Below, in pieces: positions 56,331 through 64,000 of a stretch of DNA of 64,000 nt. Position 1 is the stretch's first letter; every line of letters starts with the position of its first letter. The position numbers and the translations under genes were made by a program. The notes under the pieces were generated by a model. The model was not told the origin of the DNA, made no database searches, and saw nothing but the letters and a program-made list of their open reading frames with translations. Source of the stretch: Candidatus Microbacterium phytovorans (GTDB taxonomy: Bacteria; Actinomycetota; Actinomycetes; Actinomycetales; Microbacteriaceae); assembly GCA_029202445.1 (NCBI GenBank), contig CP119321.1:1178001-1242000 (forward strand), given 5' to 3'.

Positions 56331-58373
56331 TCAGTACGTCGCGCCGAGCAGCACGTCGCGCGGGTAGAGCAGCTTCGCGACCCCGTCGACCTTCATCGCC
56401 AGGTGCAGGTGCGGCCCCGTGGAGCAGCCCGTGGACCCGACCTCGCCGATCTTCTGGCCGGCCTTCACCGTCTGTCCGTTCTTCACGGAGAACGCACTCA
56501 GGTGGGCGTAGGTGAGCACGAAGCTGGTGCCGTCGATCTTCGTCTCCACGAGCACCTGCTTCTGGCGCGTATTGTTGGGCGCCCACGACGGGCAGCCCGA
56601 CGTGATCCAGATCTCCTGCACGGTCACCTTGCCGCCGCGCATGGCATACACCGGCGTGCCGGTGCGCGCGGCGAAGTCGTCGCCGCTGTGCCCCGAGTAG
56701 GTCGTCATACTCGCCGACGGACGGATGGGGAACGCCCAACCGTACTTGCCCGGCACGCTGGCAGTCGCCGCCGACGTGTCGGAGAATGCGGCGAGCTTCT
56801 TGCCGGTCCAGGTGGAGACGCCGTCGACTTCGACGAGCCGCAGCGCACCCGAGTTGTCGAGCGTCAGAGCGACCACCGCGTATCCGGCAGTACCCGCGCT
56901 CCACTCCGGCGTCGTCCTCCCCGACGAGTACACGCCGAGGGCGCCGTCTTCGCGGAGGAGGAGGATCGAGTCGATCGTTCCTGTCGTCCGGGTCGTGCGC
57001 TGGGGCACACCGTTCTTGCTGAGCACGACGTTGCCGTCGCCCTGCACCGTGAACCGGTAGACACCGTTCGGTGAGGCCAAGTACGTGCCGGTGCGCATCG
57101 GCACTCCGGGTCGGAGGGTCGATCCGAGGGACCAGGATGCCGTGCGCTTCGGCGACGTGCGAGTGACGGTCAGGTAGCCGCTACGGGTCGCGGTGACGGT
57201 GACGGTGATCGTCCGCCCGGCTGCCCACTCCGGCACCTTCCACGTCGCCGCGGTGGCGCCCGCCACGACCGCGCCGTCGACGCGCCACTGGTAGGCGAGC
57301 TGGGGAGTCGGAGCCCATGTGCCGGTGACGGCGGTGAGTGTGCGTCCGGCCGCGACGCTTCCGCTCACCGTCGGGGTCGGCGCCGACGTGAAGCCGTACT
57401 TGGCATCCACGGCGGCGCTGGTCCGATTGACCGATGTGTACCCGGACTTCGACCCCGACACGCGGACGGAGATCTCATGGCCCGCGTCGGCCGTGACGAG
57501 GGTGCGGGTCTTGGCGGTCGCGCCCGTGATCGCGACCCCGTCGCGCAGCCACTGGTAACGCAGGGTCACCGGCGACGGTCCCCAGGTTCCCGGAGACGCC
57601 GTCAAGGTGGAGCCGACGGTGGGGGTTCCGCTGATAGCCACCCGAGACGGAACGGTGAGCACACGCGGCACCTTCACCGCCGGGCTCGTCCTCCTGGTCG
57701 TCGTATAGCCGGCTTTGCCCGCCGTGACTCTGACCGAGACGGAGGCGCCGGCGTCCGTGGTCGTCAGCTTGTAGGTGCGGCTGGTCGCTCCGGCGATGGC
57801 GCTGCTGCCGCGGTACCACTGATAGGAGAGGGTCGTCGGCGTGGGTGCCCACGACTCATGGGCGGCCGTGACGGTCCGCCCCACGGCGATCGTCCCGCTG
57901 ATGGAAGGGGTCGGCGCCGATGAGAAGGCTCGCAGCACGGTGACTGCGGAGCTCGTGGCCCGGGTGGTCGTGTATCCCGACCGCGTCGCGGTCACGCGCA
58001 CCGCCACGTCTTGATCGATGTCATCGCTCGTCGCCACGTAGGTGACCGAGGTCGCCCCGGTGATCGCGACACCGGCACGGAGCCACTGGTAGCGGACGGA
58101 TGAGGGTGTGGGCGCCCAACTGCCGGGCGCTGCGGTGAGCGTGCGGCCGACCGTCGGTGAACCCGAGACGGTGGGCTTCCCTACCGACGTGAACGACTTC
58201 GACGGCGCGGGAGTGGGTGTCGGAGTCGGGGTGGCGGTCGCGGTCGGCGACGGGCTCACCGCACTCTGCGGTCGTGGGGCCGCGGTTGCGGGCGAGACGG
58301 CGACCGCGCCGGCGAGCACCAGGGCGAACCCGGTCAGCACCGCCACGGCACGCCGAGGGAGGGCACGTGGCAT
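56331..58373 (-). CDS. secreted M23 metallopeptidase with Ig-like repeats and lectin-like domain
   Basis: 680 aa from ATG 58373, GGGAGG upstream. Signal peptide (RAVAVLTGFALVLAGAVAVS, cut near TAA). Four ~90-residue Ig-like repeats follow, each with a W-x-P-x-P-x-x-x-x-Y-Q-W core (GSWAPTPSSVRYQWLRAGVA, ESWAPTPTTLSYQWYRGSSA, GTWGPSPVTLRYQWLRDGVA, GTWAPTPQLAYQWRVDGAVV). Then a B-lectin-like part (MRTGTYLASPNGVYRFTVQG, DGNVVLSKNG). The C-terminal M23 domain has GHSGDDFAA, YAHLSAFSV and TGPHLHLAM. Probably trims peptidoglycan outside the cell. Confidence 0.9.
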   Translation of the reverse strand: MPRALPRRAVAVLTGFALVLAGAVAVSPATAAPRPQSAVSPSPTATATPTPTPTPAPSKSFTSVGKPTVSGSPTVGRTLTAAPGSWAPTPSSVRYQWLRAGVAITGATSVTYVATSDDIDQDVAVRVTATRSGYTTTRATSSAVTVLRAFSSAPTPSISGTIAVGRTVTAAHESWAPTPTTLSYQWYRGSSAIAGATSRTYKLTTTDAGASVSVRVTAGKAGYTTTRRTSPAVKVPRVLTVPSRVAISGTPTVGSTLTASPGTWGPSPVTLRYQWLRDGVAITGATAKTRTLVTADAGHEISVRVSGSKSGYTSVNRTSAAVDAKYGFTSAPTPTVSGSVAAGRTLTAVTGTWAPTPQLAYQWRVDGAVVAGATAATWKVPEWAAGRTITVTVTATRSGYLTVTRTSPKRTASWSLGSTLRPGVPMRTGTYLASPNGVYRFTVQGDGNVVLSKNGVPQRTTRTTGTIDSILLLREDGALGVYSSGRTTPEWSAGTAGYAVVALTLDNSGALRLVEVDGVSTWTGKKLAAFSDTSAATASVPGKYGWAFPIRPSASMTTYSGHSGDDFAARTGTPVYAMRGGKVTVQEIWITSGCPSWAPNNTRQKQVLVETKIDGTSFVLTYAHLSAFSVKNGQTVKAGQKIGEVGSTGCSTGPHLHLAMKVDGVAKLLYPRDVLLGATY

Positions 58374-58424
58374 CACTGGCTCCCTCCCGGGGGGTGTCGG
58401 GGCGCGCGCCGCAGGCGCAGCGTC

Positions 58425-58459
58425 ACGGTACCAGATGTGACTGGTGTGACTGAAGTGAC
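58425..58459 (-). promoter_or_regulatory. M23 gene promoter with three GTCAC direct repeats (MtrA-box-like)
   Basis: On the − strand GTCAC occurs at 58459-58455, 58450-58446 and 58441-58437, every 9 bases, just before TACCGT (58430-58425). The -10 lies 51 nt before the start codon. MtrA of actinobacteria binds GTCAC-type direct repeats (recalled) and controls cell-wall enzymes, so activation by MtrA is a reasonable guess. Confidence 0.5.
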
Positions 58460-58506
58460 GTGCCGAGACGAATGTGATTTCAGGTCGCGTCGGAGAGCAG
58501 CCGGTA

Positions 58507-59049
58507 TCAGCCGGCTCGGAGCACGCCCTCCATGACCGCGGGGTCACTCAGCAGGGGAACACTCAGGCAGAGGCTCACGAGGGTGAAAGTCACGACGGCG
58601 CCGGCGAGCGGAATCCACCAGGACAGGGCGCCTCGCACGATGGCCCACCACGAGAGCAGGGCGGAGGCGATCCAGCCCGCCGCGAAGATGAGCGCCGCCG
58701 CGGTGCCCCACGCGCGCCCCTCGGCGGTCGCGGTGAACGACGCGTCGATCCCCGCCATCTGCAGCCACATGTCGGCGAACGAGGAGTAGTCGATGAGCTG
58801 CGGGATGGTCGTCACCACGGTGAACAGACCGTACGCGAGGAGTGCGACCGTGATGAAGCGGTCCCGGCGTCGGGTCGGGGCGGCAGCGTCCGGCACGGCA
58901 GAACCGGATGCCGTGGGCGTCGCGACCGGCTCAGGCGTCGGCGCGAGGGGTGAGACGGGTGCGCCGCCCGAACGTCGGATGATCTCCTGCTGCTCCTCCG
59001 GCGTCGCGTACTCGCCGTACTGCGGGGCCGGGCGAGGCTCCCCTGTCAC
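58507..59049 (-). CDS. DUF6264-like membrane protein
   Basis: 180 aa; GTG 59049 overlaps the ispH stop (GTGA). Pro-rich N-terminal half ([20 protein letters not shown]) and four helices ([60 protein letters not shown]). No known function; translationally coupled to ispH. Confidence 0.75.
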   Translation of the reverse strand: MTGEPRPAPQYGEYATPEEQQEIIRRSGGAPVSPLAPTPEPVATPTASGSAVPDAAAPTRRRDRFITVALLAYGLFTVVTTIPQLIDYSSFADMWLQMAGIDASFTATAEGRAWGTAAALIFAAGWIASALLSWWAIVRGALSWWIPLAGAVVTFTLVSLCLSVPLLSDPAVMEGVLRAG

Positions 59050-60107
59050 GAGCTCGACCGACCGCCGAGGGCACGATCGTCGCGACGCCCGCTGGCATCC
59101 TGGCGCAGCTCCTTGGGCAACGAGAACATGAGGTCTTCCTCGGCGGTGCGCACCTGCTCGACGTCGCGGTAACCCGCGCCGGCCAGCTCGGAGAGCACCT
59201 CCTGGACGAGCACCTCCGGCACCGACGCGCCCGAGGTCACCCCGACAGTCTCGACGTCGTCGAGCCAGGACTGCTCGATCTCGTGCGCGTAGTCGACGCG
59301 ATACGCGGCCTTGGCCCCGTACTCGAGGGCGACCTCCACGAGACGCACGCTGTTGGACGAGTTCGCCGAACCCACCACGATGACCAGGTCGGCATCCTTC
59401 GCGACCTTCTTGATGGCGACCTGGCGATTCTGCGTGGCGTAGCAGATGTCGTCGGAGGGCGGGTCCTGCAGCTGCGGGAAGCGCTCGCGGAGCCGGCGCA
59501 CGGTCTCCATGGTCTCGTCGACCGAGAGCGTGGTCTGCGACAGCCAGACGACGCGTGAGGGGTCCTTCACGACGACCGTATCGGCCTCCTCGGGAGAGTT
59601 GACGACCGTGACGTGGTCGGGGGCCTCCCCCGCCGTGCCTTCGACCTCTTCGTGTCCTTCGTGGCCGATGAGGAGGATCTCGTGGTCGCTGCGAGCGAAG
59701 CGCACGGCCTCGCGGTGCACCTTGGTCACGAGGGGGCACGTCGCATCGATCGCGTGAAGTCCGCGATCCGCCGCGGCCGAGACCACCGCGGGCGAGACGC
59801 CGTGCGCGCTGAAGACGACGTTCGCGCCTTCGGGGACTTCGTCGACCTCCTCGACGAAGATCGCCCCCTGCGCCTCGAGCTCGGTCACGACGTGGATGTT
59901 GTGCACGATCTGCTTGCGCACGTACACGGGGGCGCCGTAGCGCTCCAGCGCCTTCTCCACAGCGATCACGGCGCGGTCGACACCGGCGCAGTAGCCGCGC
60001 GGGGATGCCAGGAGCACCCGCTTCTGTCCGGACACCGGGTTATCCTGGAGCCGCCCACGCGGCCCCGGTATGCGGGGCAGGGGCAGGGGGACGACGGAGG
60101 CACTCAC
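59046..60107 (-). CDS. ispH: 4-hydroxy-3-methylbut-2-enyl diphosphate reductase
   Basis: 353 aa. Fe-S cysteines in [25 protein letters not shown] and [16 protein letters not shown] and SAHGVSP are substrate-binding His regions and [10 protein letters not shown] the diphosphate site. Final enzyme of the MEP isoprenoid route, giving IPP and DMAPP. Actinobacterial N-terminal extension of ~28 residues. Leaderless start, divergent from xseA. Confidence 0.96.
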   Translation of the reverse strand: MSASVVPLPLPRIPGPRGRLQDNPVSGQKRVLLASPRGYCAGVDRAVIAVEKALERYGAPVYVRKQIVHNIHVVTELEAQGAIFVEEVDEVPEGANVVFSAHGVSPAVVSAAADRGLHAIDATCPLVTKVHREAVRFARSDHEILLIGHEGHEEVEGTAGEAPDHVTVVNSPEEADTVVVKDPSRVVWLSQTTLSVDETMETVRRLRERFPQLQDPPSDDICYATQNRQVAIKKVAKDADLVIVVGSANSSNSVRLVEVALEYGAKAAYRVDYAHEIEQSWLDDVETVGVTSGASVPEVLVQEVLSELAGAGYRDVEQVRTAEEDLMFSLPKELRQDASGRRDDRALGGRSSS

Positions 60108-60113
60108 CCTCCG

Positions 60114-60119
60114 ATTCTA
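60114..60119 (-). promoter_or_regulatory. -10 box of ispH (TAGAAT, leaderless)
   Basis: Ends 6 nt before GTG 60107; same TAGAAT as dapE. Confidence 0.65.
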
Positions 60120-60166
60120 CGAGGCGCTGGATGGCAGCGGCCTGAGCGCCCGCCGAAGGAGAGTAT

Positions 60167-61498
60167 GTGACGTCGTTCGAGCCGGCCGAGGGCCAGACAC
60201 CGCCGCCCGATTCGGTGCACCCGCGGGACTCCTCGGCGCAGGTCCCGACGTCCGTTTCCCGGCTGAACGAGACCATCCGCGACTTCGTGCAGCGATGGAA
60301 CTCGGTCTGGGTGGAGGGCGAGGTGACCTCCTGGAACGTACGGGGCGGTCACGTCTTCGGTCGATTGAAGGATGCCTCCGGCGACGCCGCCATCTCGTTC
60401 CGACTCTGGTCTTCGACGCTTCAGCGCCTGCCCGAGCAGATGAAGGTCGGCGATCGCGTCGTCGCGTGCGTGAAGCCCGACTACTTCGTCAAGAGCGGCG
60501 ACTTCACCTTCACCGTCTCCTCGATGCGTCACACGGGCCTCGGCGACCAGCTGGAGCGACTCGAACGCCTGCGTGCTCAGCTGCGGGCAGAGGGACTGTT
60601 CGACGCGGCGCGCAAGAGCGCGGTACCGTTCCTGCCTCACGTGATCGGCCTGATCACCGGGGAGCGCAGCGACGCCGAGAAGGACGTCCACCGCAACGCG
60701 GAGCTCCGCTGGCCGCAGGTGCGGTTCCGGACGATCCATGCAGCCGTGCAGGGCGACCGCTGCGTGCCCGAGACCATCGCTGCACTGAAGGTGCTCGACG
60801 CCGATCCCGACGTCGACGTCATCGTCATCGCGCGCGGTGGCGGTGACCCCCAGACGCTCTTGGGCTTCAGTGACGAGCGCCTGCTGCGCGCCGTGGCGGG
60901 CGCGGCGACTCCGGTCGTCTCCGCTATCGGGCACGAGAACGACCACCCCCTCCTCGACGACGTCGCCGATCTCCGCGCGTCCACCCCTACCGACGCCGCG
61001 AAGAAGGTGGTGCCCGACGTCGCCGAGCAGCGCGCCCTCGTGCAGCAGCTGCGCAGCCGCGCCCGCACCCGGCTCACCCAGCGCGTCTCCCACGACGTCG
61101 CCCAGCTCGAGCAACTCCGCTCACGTCCGGTGCTGCGCGACCCCGAGTCGCTTCTGACCGGCAGGGCGCAGGAGGTCTGGACCCTCCAGTCGCGCGGGCG
61201 GGAACTCGTACGCCGCCGGATGGATGCCGCCGCCACCGCCACCGCCGAGTTGCGCGCGGGCCTTCGCGCGCTCTCGCCGGGCGCGACCCTGGCCCGGGGC
61301 TACGCCATCGCTCACGTCGGCGAGGGAGTGATCGTGCGTGACGCGGCGCAGGCGCCCGCCGGCACCGAGGTCGTCGTCACGGTCGCCCGCGGATCGTTCA
61401 CGACGCACTCCGACGGCGAGCTCGCCGCCGACCCCGGCACCGAGCGGGCTGACGGTGCCTCGGCGACGCCCGCGCAGGACCGTAGGATGGAATCATGA
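60167..61498 (+). CDS. xseA: exodeoxyribonuclease VII large subunit
   Basis: 443 aa. N-terminal OB fold ([20 protein letters not shown]), catalytic core with [38 protein letters not shown] and [18 protein letters not shown], then a long coiled coil. Cleaves single-stranded DNA from both ends with XseB. GTG start, AGGAGA 4 nt upstream; overlaps xseB by 4 bases. Confidence 0.96.
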   Translation: MTSFEPAEGQTPPPDSVHPRDSSAQVPTSVSRLNETIRDFVQRWNSVWVEGEVTSWNVRGGHVFGRLKDASGDAAISFRLWSSTLQRLPEQMKVGDRVVACVKPDYFVKSGDFTFTVSSMRHTGLGDQLERLERLRAQLRAEGLFDAARKSAVPFLPHVIGLITGERSDAEKDVHRNAELRWPQVRFRTIHAAVQGDRCVPETIAALKVLDADPDVDVIVIARGGGDPQTLLGFSDERLLRAVAGAATPVVSAIGHENDHPLLDDVADLRASTPTDAAKKVVPDVAEQRALVQQLRSRARTRLTQRVSHDVAQLEQLRSRPVLRDPESLLTGRAQEVWTLQSRGRELVRRRMDAAATATAELRAGLRALSPGATLARGYAIAHVGEGVIVRDAAQAPAGTEVVVTVARGSFTTHSDGELAADPGTERADGASATPAQDRRMES

Positions 61499-61716
61499 CG
61501 AGCGACAGCGCCACCGATGTCGCGAACCTGTCGTTCGAACAGGCGCGCGACGAGCTGGTTCGAGTCGTCGCCGAGCTCGAACAGGGCGCTCCCACGCTCG
61601 AAGACTCTCTGACCCTCTGGACGCGGGGCGAGGCGCTCGCGGCGCGGTGCGAGGAGTGGCTGCTGGGCGCCAAGCGGCGCCTCGATGCGGCCCGCTCCGC
61701 CGACACGGAGTCGTGA
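61495..61716 (+). CDS. xseB: exodeoxyribonuclease VII small subunit
   Basis: 73 aa helical hairpin: [20 protein letters not shown] then [20 protein letters not shown]. Binds XseA. Overlaps both neighbours (ATGA upstream, TGATG downstream). Confidence 0.96.
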   Translation: MTSDSATDVANLSFEQARDELVRVVAELEQGAPTLEDSLTLWTRGEALAARCEEWLLGAKRRLDAARSADTES

Positions 61717-62333
61717 TGGCATCCGGTCCTCGGATCGTCGCCGAGCTGGGTCGCCCCGAGACCCCCGATGAGACGGCCGCCCGCAAGGCGGAGTCCTCGC
61801 GTGTCTACCGGTCGAGCCAGACGTTCCGCAATCTGATCGCGGCGCTCATCGTCACGGTCGCCGTCGTCGCCGTCGTGTACTTCGGCGTTCCGCGGGGCAA
61901 CCCGCCCGCGCCCGAACCCGTCGACGTCGCCGCCGCGGCCTCCGTCGTGGCGAGCGAACGAGACCGCCCCGTCGTCGAGCCGGAGGTCCCGGCATCCTGG
62001 CGCGCGAACGCCGCACGCGTCGAGGACGGCGCCTGGACGGTCGTCTACGCGCCGCCGAAGGGATTCGTGCGCATCGCGCAGGGCTTCGACGCGGCCGAAG
62101 ACTGGCCGACGACACTGCTCGGCGGTTACGCGCCGACGGGCACCACGACCGTCGACGGCATCACCTGGGACGTCTACGACCTCCCGGGCGACGCGGGCAT
62201 CCGCTACGCGCTCGTGACGGATGCCGGTGCCGACACGGTGGCCGTCTACGGCTCGATGTCGGCAGAGACCGCCGAAACGGCCGCCGCCGGGCTGGCCGAC
62301 CAGATCCGCACCCTTCGGGAGGAGACACCGTGA
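61716..62333 (+). CDS. DUF4245 domain membrane-anchored protein
   Basis: 205 aa. One helix at ~40-57 (LIAALIVTVAVVAVVYFGVP), then an exported domain (VPASWRANAARVEDGAWTVV, GFVRIAQGFDAAEDWPTTLL, AETAAAGLADQI), the DUF4245 family found beside xseB in actinobacteria. Function unknown. Translationally coupled on both sides. Confidence 0.87.
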   Translation: MASGPRIVAELGRPETPDETAARKAESSRVYRSSQTFRNLIAALIVTVAVVAVVYFGVPRGNPPAPEPVDVAAAASVVASERDRPVVEPEVPASWRANAARVEDGAWTVVYAPPKGFVRIAQGFDAAEDWPTTLLGGYAPTGTTTVDGITWDVYDLPGDAGIRYALVTDAGADTVAVYGSMSAETAETAAAGLADQIRTLREETP

Positions 62334-62971
62334 GCGACGAACGACCCACTCCGACGACCGTCTGGGACGAGATGCGCCGCGGCAACGCGCGCTTCGTCGC
62401 CGGCGAGCCGCGTCACCCCCGCCAGGACGTCGAGCGGCGTCACGAGCTCGAGAGCGCCCAGAAGCCGCGCGCCGTGCTCTTCGGCTGCTCCGATTCGCGC
62501 CTCGCGGCCGAGATCATCTTCGACAAGGGCCTCGGTGATCTGTTCGTCGTCCGTAACGCCGGCCAGGTCGTGTCCGACTCGGCGATCGCCAGCATCGAGT
62601 ACGCCGTCGCGGTGCTCGACGTCTCCCTCATCATCGTGCTCGCTCACGACCAGTGCGGGGCCGTCCGCGCCGCCATCGACTCCACCGCACTCGACGCCCC
62701 GGAACTGCCGCCGCACATCTGGCGACTCATCGCCAAGATCGTCCCGGCCGTGAAGCGCGTCCTGCGCACCGCGCCCGACGCGACGGCGGAGACGGTGGAT
62801 GCCGAGGCCGTCGGCGCCGAGCACCTGCGCGGCACGGTCGACGAGCTCCTGGCGTCCTCCCGCCTCATCGCCGACGCCGTGGCCGAGGGGCGGCTCGCGA
62901 TCGTCGGGGCCAACTATCGACTCGGCGAGGGAACCGCCGTGCCGCAGGTCAGCGTCGGACTCGACGACTGA
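62330..62971 (+). CDS. beta-carbonic anhydrase
   Basis: 213 aa. Zinc ligands C53, H106 and C109 with the Asp55/Arg57 dyad in [11 protein letters not shown] and LAHDQCGAV. Converts CO2 and water to bicarbonate. It sits where glpX stands in mycobacterial xseAB-glpX-fum clusters. GTG overlaps the DUF4245 stop. Confidence 0.94.
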   Translation: MSDERPTPTTVWDEMRRGNARFVAGEPRHPRQDVERRHELESAQKPRAVLFGCSDSRLAAEIIFDKGLGDLFVVRNAGQVVSDSAIASIEYAVAVLDVSLIIVLAHDQCGAVRAAIDSTALDAPELPPHIWRLIAKIVPAVKRVLRTAPDATAETVDAEAVGAEHLRGTVDELLASSRLIADAVAEGRLAIVGANYRLGEGTAVPQVSVGLDD

Positions 62972-63021
62972 CCTTCACCGACAACTCAGCGACAGCCACA
63001 GGAAACGAGGACGTGACCGAC

Positions 63022-64000
63022 ATGACCGACACCGAGTACCGCATCGAGCACGACACGATGGGCGAGGTCCGCGTGCCGAAACACGCGCTGTACGCCGCGC
63101 AGACGCAGCGTGCCGTCGAGAACTTCCCGATCTCGGGGAGCGGACTGGAGTCGACGCAGATCGCCGCGCTCGCCCGCATCAAGAAGGCTGCGGCACTGGC
63201 GAACAAGGAGCTGGGCACGCTCGACGGCGCGATCGCCGAGGCAATCGCCTGGGCCGCTGATGAGGTCATCACGGGGCGGCACGACGGCGAGTTCCCCGTC
63301 GACACGTATCAGACCGGCTCGGGCACGTCGTCGAACATGAACATGAACGAGGTGCTCGCCACTCTCGCGACGCGTCACCTCGGCGCGCCCGTGCACCCCA
63401 ACGACCACGTCAATGCGTCGCAGTCGTCCAACGACGTCTTCCCGACCTCGGTGCACATCGCGGTCACGCAGGCGCTCATCGACGACCTCATCCCCGCCCT
63501 CGACCACCTCGCGGTCGCCCTGGAAGCCAAGGCGGAGCTCTGGAAGGATGCCGTCAAGTCGGGTCGGACCCACCTGATGGACGCCACGCCTGTCACCCTC
63601 GGCCAGGAGTTCGGCGGGTACGCCCGTCAGATGCGTCTCGGCATCGAGCGGGTGCAGGCCGTCCTCCCCCGCGTGGGCGAGGTGCCGCTCGGCGGCACGG
63701 CCGTGGGCACGGGCATCAACACGCCGCTGGGCTTCCCGCAGAAGGTCATCGCACTGCTCCAGGCCGAGACCGAGCTTCCCATCACCGAGGCCAAGGACCA
63801 CTTCGAGGCCCAGGCCAACCGCGACGGCCTCGTCGAGGCATCCGGGGCCCTGCGGACCATCGCGGTGTCGCTCACCAAGATCAACAACGACATCCGCTGG
63901 ATGGGCTCCGGCCCCAACACCGGCCTCGCCGAGCTCCACATTCCCGATCTCCAACCGGGGTCCTCGATCATGCCGGGGAAGGTCAACCCCGTCGTCCCCG
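63022..64000 (+). CDS. fumC: fumarate hydratase class II, 5' part
   Basis: The first ~326 residues of a ~465-aa protein; runs off the window end. [48 protein letters not shown] and the signature [11 protein letters not shown] are all present. Interconverts fumarate and malate. Start either ATG 63022 or GTG 63013 in frame; GAGG at 63007-63010 is too close to the GTG, so ATG is preferred. Confidence 0.95.
   Translation, partial: MTDTEYRIEHDTMGEVRVPKHALYAAQTQRAVENFPISGSGLESTQIAALARIKKAAALANKELGTLDGAIAEAIAWAADEVITGRHDGEFPVDTYQTGSGTSSNMNMNEVLATLATRHLGAPVHPNDHVNASQSSNDVFPTSVHIAVTQALIDDLIPALDHLAVALEAKAELWKDAVKSGRTHLMDATPVTLGQEFGGYARQMRLGIERVQAVLPRVGEVPLGGTAVGTGINTPLGFPQKVIALLQAETELPITEAKDHFEAQANRDGLVEASGALRTIAVSLTKINNDIRWMGSGPNTGLAELHIPDLQPGSSIMPGKVNPVVP

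Noticed and set aside
56600..58200. Possible DNA tandem repeat array
   Set aside because: The similarity comes from four diverged Ig-like protein repeats in the M23 protease; DNA units are not near-identical, and no CRISPR-like spacing exists.

Overview
The window is a stretch of ordinary chromosome from a high-GC Gram-positive actinobacterium. I infer the order Micrococcales, probably the family Microbacteriaceae and perhaps Microbacterium. The reasons are: very high GC with G/C-ending codons; a DUF3117 gene; actinobacterial dapC-fdxA and dapD/dapE pairs; a MarP-like CvpA-protease fusion; a TypA/Mrp/TatB neighbourhood whose order resembles M. tuberculosis (from memory); many start codons placed 6-7 nt behind a TANNNT -10 box (leaderless-type promoters); and a frequent GGATGCC/GGCATCC word. 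No tRNA, rRNA, CRISPR array, complete phage or transposase was seen.

Layout. 0-3.4 kb: M24 aminopeptidase 3' end, gamma-glutamyltransferase, alpha/beta hydrolase and a stress-type membrane protein. 3.5-7.6 kb: PRC/MgtE_N/CBS protein, DUF1003 protein, Mrp ATPase, TatB and O-methyltransferase, closed by a perfect 21-bp hairpin. 7.6-15.8 kb: DUF3117, PIG-V-like mannosyltransferase, lysine/diaminopimelate genes (dapE, dapD, dapC), a DDAH-like gene broken by one extra base, citrate synthase and ferredoxin. 15.8-19.4 kb: AzlCD amino-acid exporter with a divergent XRE-cupin regulator, then typA. 19.5-26.8 kb: a peptide ABC transporter (binding protein, two permeases, fused ATPase) interrupted by an opposite-strand gene. 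26.9-32.3 kb: CPBP protease and the glycine cleavage operon gcvT-gcvH-gcvP under a tandem glycine riboswitch. 32.3-40.4 kb: MarP-like protease, then an NAD operon (NrtR-like regulator, nadA, nadB, nadC, cysteine desulfurase) and a GT2 glycosyltransferase. 40.4-47.5 kb: ABC exporter, DUF1345 protein, MFS pump, AhpD-like protein, CotH-like lipoprotein, a 37-aa cysteine-rich peptide and a DJ-1/PfpI protein. 47.5-48.4 kb: a small insertion-like segment bounded by a 24-bp duplication of the 3' end of ychF and carrying a kinase-like gene with an early stop. 48.4-56.2 kb: ychF, small enzymes, exonuclease, rmuC, glpX and fba. 56.3-64 kb: a secreted M23 protease with Ig-like repeats, ispH, xseA-xseB, DUF4245, carbonic anhydrase and the 5' part of fumC.

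Genes that work together: NadA, NadB and NadC make nicotinate mononucleotide from aspartate; the NrtR-like protein probably senses NAD status, and the desulfurase probably supplies sulfur for the NadA Fe-S cluster. GcvT/H/P degrade glycine when the riboswitch binds it. The Dap enzymes run the succinylase branch to meso-diaminopimelate. GlpX and Fba are divergent gluconeogenic/glycolytic enzymes. The strongest items for a second look are the ychF-end duplication, the Cys-rich peptide, the six-helix insertion in the DppB-like permease, tandem hairpins after the binding-protein gene, a hairpin covering a Shine-Dalgarno, GTCAC direct repeats (MtrA-like) before the M23 protease gene, and the leaderless promoters. 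I did not find a clearly new multi-gene system.
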